Shown here in pieces: positions 6,029-6,189 of a stretch of DNA of 6,189 nt (the stretch's first letter is position 1; the number at the start of each line of letters is the position of its first letter). Under the pieces are notes generated by a model. It was given only the letters and a program-made list of their open reading frames with translations. It was not told the origin of the DNA and searched no databases. The stretch is from positions 9,812 through 16,000 of the forward strand of contig NVUU01000016.1 in the NCBI GenBank assembly GCA_002402025.1. Direction: 5' to 3'. This stretch comes from Candidatus Aerophobota bacterium (GTDB taxonomy: Bacteria; Chlamydiota; Chlamydiia; Chlamydiales; GCA-2402025). The position numbers were made by a program, and so were the translations under genes.

Positions 6029-6189
6029 TCAAAAGCTAATCTCCGGGGGTACGGCCTTTTTCTTACTCTCTAGTAGATTTCGCAAAAGATCGGGCCTATC
6101 TGTGATAATGCCATCAACGCCGTATTCGATATATTTCTCCATATCATGGACGTTATTAACGGCCCAAGGAACGACTTTAAGCCCCAGTT
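6029..6189 (-). CDS. Glycerophosphodiester phosphodiesterase, C-terminal part (cut by window edge)
   Basis: Only the last 52 codons and the TGA stop (6031-6029) are in the window; the 5' part lies beyond 6189. The reading LGLKVVPWAVNN, then an acidic helix, then YGVDGIITDRPDLL is the hallmark C-terminus of GDPD-family TIM-barrel enzymes, which split glycerophosphodiesters into glycerol 3-phosphate and an alcohol. The Trp of VPWAVN and the GVDGIITDRP strand-loop close the barrel. A lysine-rich tail of about 16 residues (ESKKKAVPPEISF end) follows. The catalytic residues are not in the visible part. It runs the same way as rplU but is separated from the rplU start by 169 bases containing an own promoter, so it is probably a separate transcription unit. 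Confidence 0.85.
   Translation of the reverse strand, partial: LGLKVVPWAVNNVHDMEKYIEYGVDGIITDRPDLLRNLLESKKKAVPPEISF

Noticed and set aside
6015..6043. Imperfect inverted repeat (GGGGATTAG / CTAATCTCC) across the stop of the GDPD gene
   Set aside because: It has a 12-base loop, one imperfect pair and no adjacent T-run, and it includes coding sequence; not enough for a terminator call.

Overview
This A+T-rich window carries the conserved bacterial block rplU-rpmA-obgE with a mixed accessory region beside it. The motif-level wording of L21 and L27 (KKRKN..RKVGHRQ in L21; MAHKKGQG and [10 protein letters not shown] in L27) and the short 335-residue Obg without a C-terminal extension resemble Chlamydiota as I remember them. 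The accessory genes (nitronate monooxygenase, AraC regulator, DUF4143 ATPase, IS5-type remnant) would fit an environmental, amoeba- or arthropod-associated chlamydia better than the reduced Chlamydia genus. This assignment is an inference from recalled family features, not from a search.

Layout, left to right. The left end (1-475) is a decayed IS5-family transposase on the plus strand. It has its own -10 box, a hairpin over its ribosome binding site, a one-base frameshift near the start and loss of the catalytic part. The short gap 474-608 holds only a strong stem-loop (577-604) at the 3' end of the next gene. All intact genes lie on the minus strand. They are an AraC-family regulator with a GyrI-like effector domain (609-1451), a nitronate monooxygenase-type flavoprotein (1556-2629), and an AAA/DUF4143 ATPase (2689-3921). 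Next comes a 264-base non-coding spacer carrying a cluster of TCGATA-type repeats (3922-4185), then obgE (4186-5193), rpmA (5265-5519) and rplU (5533-5859). The last feature is the 3' end of a glycerophosphodiester phosphodiesterase gene that runs off the right edge (6029-6189).

How the genes work together. rplU, rpmA and obgE form the usual ribosome-biogenesis operon: two large-subunit proteins and the GTPase that acts in 50S assembly. A good sigma70-type promoter lies 5' of rplU, and an intercistronic three-arm alternative hairpin lies just before obgE. The monooxygenase and the AraC regulator are adjacent and co-oriented with separate candidate promoters, so a regulator/target link is possible but not shown. 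The DUF4143 ATPase looks like a stand-alone mobile gene placed downstream of obgE, with its own possible operator array.

No clear new multi-gene system is visible. The points most worth checking are the repeat cluster in front of the DUF4143 ATPase, the mutually exclusive hairpins between rpmA and obgE, and the promoter-inside-hairpin arrangement of the IS remnant.
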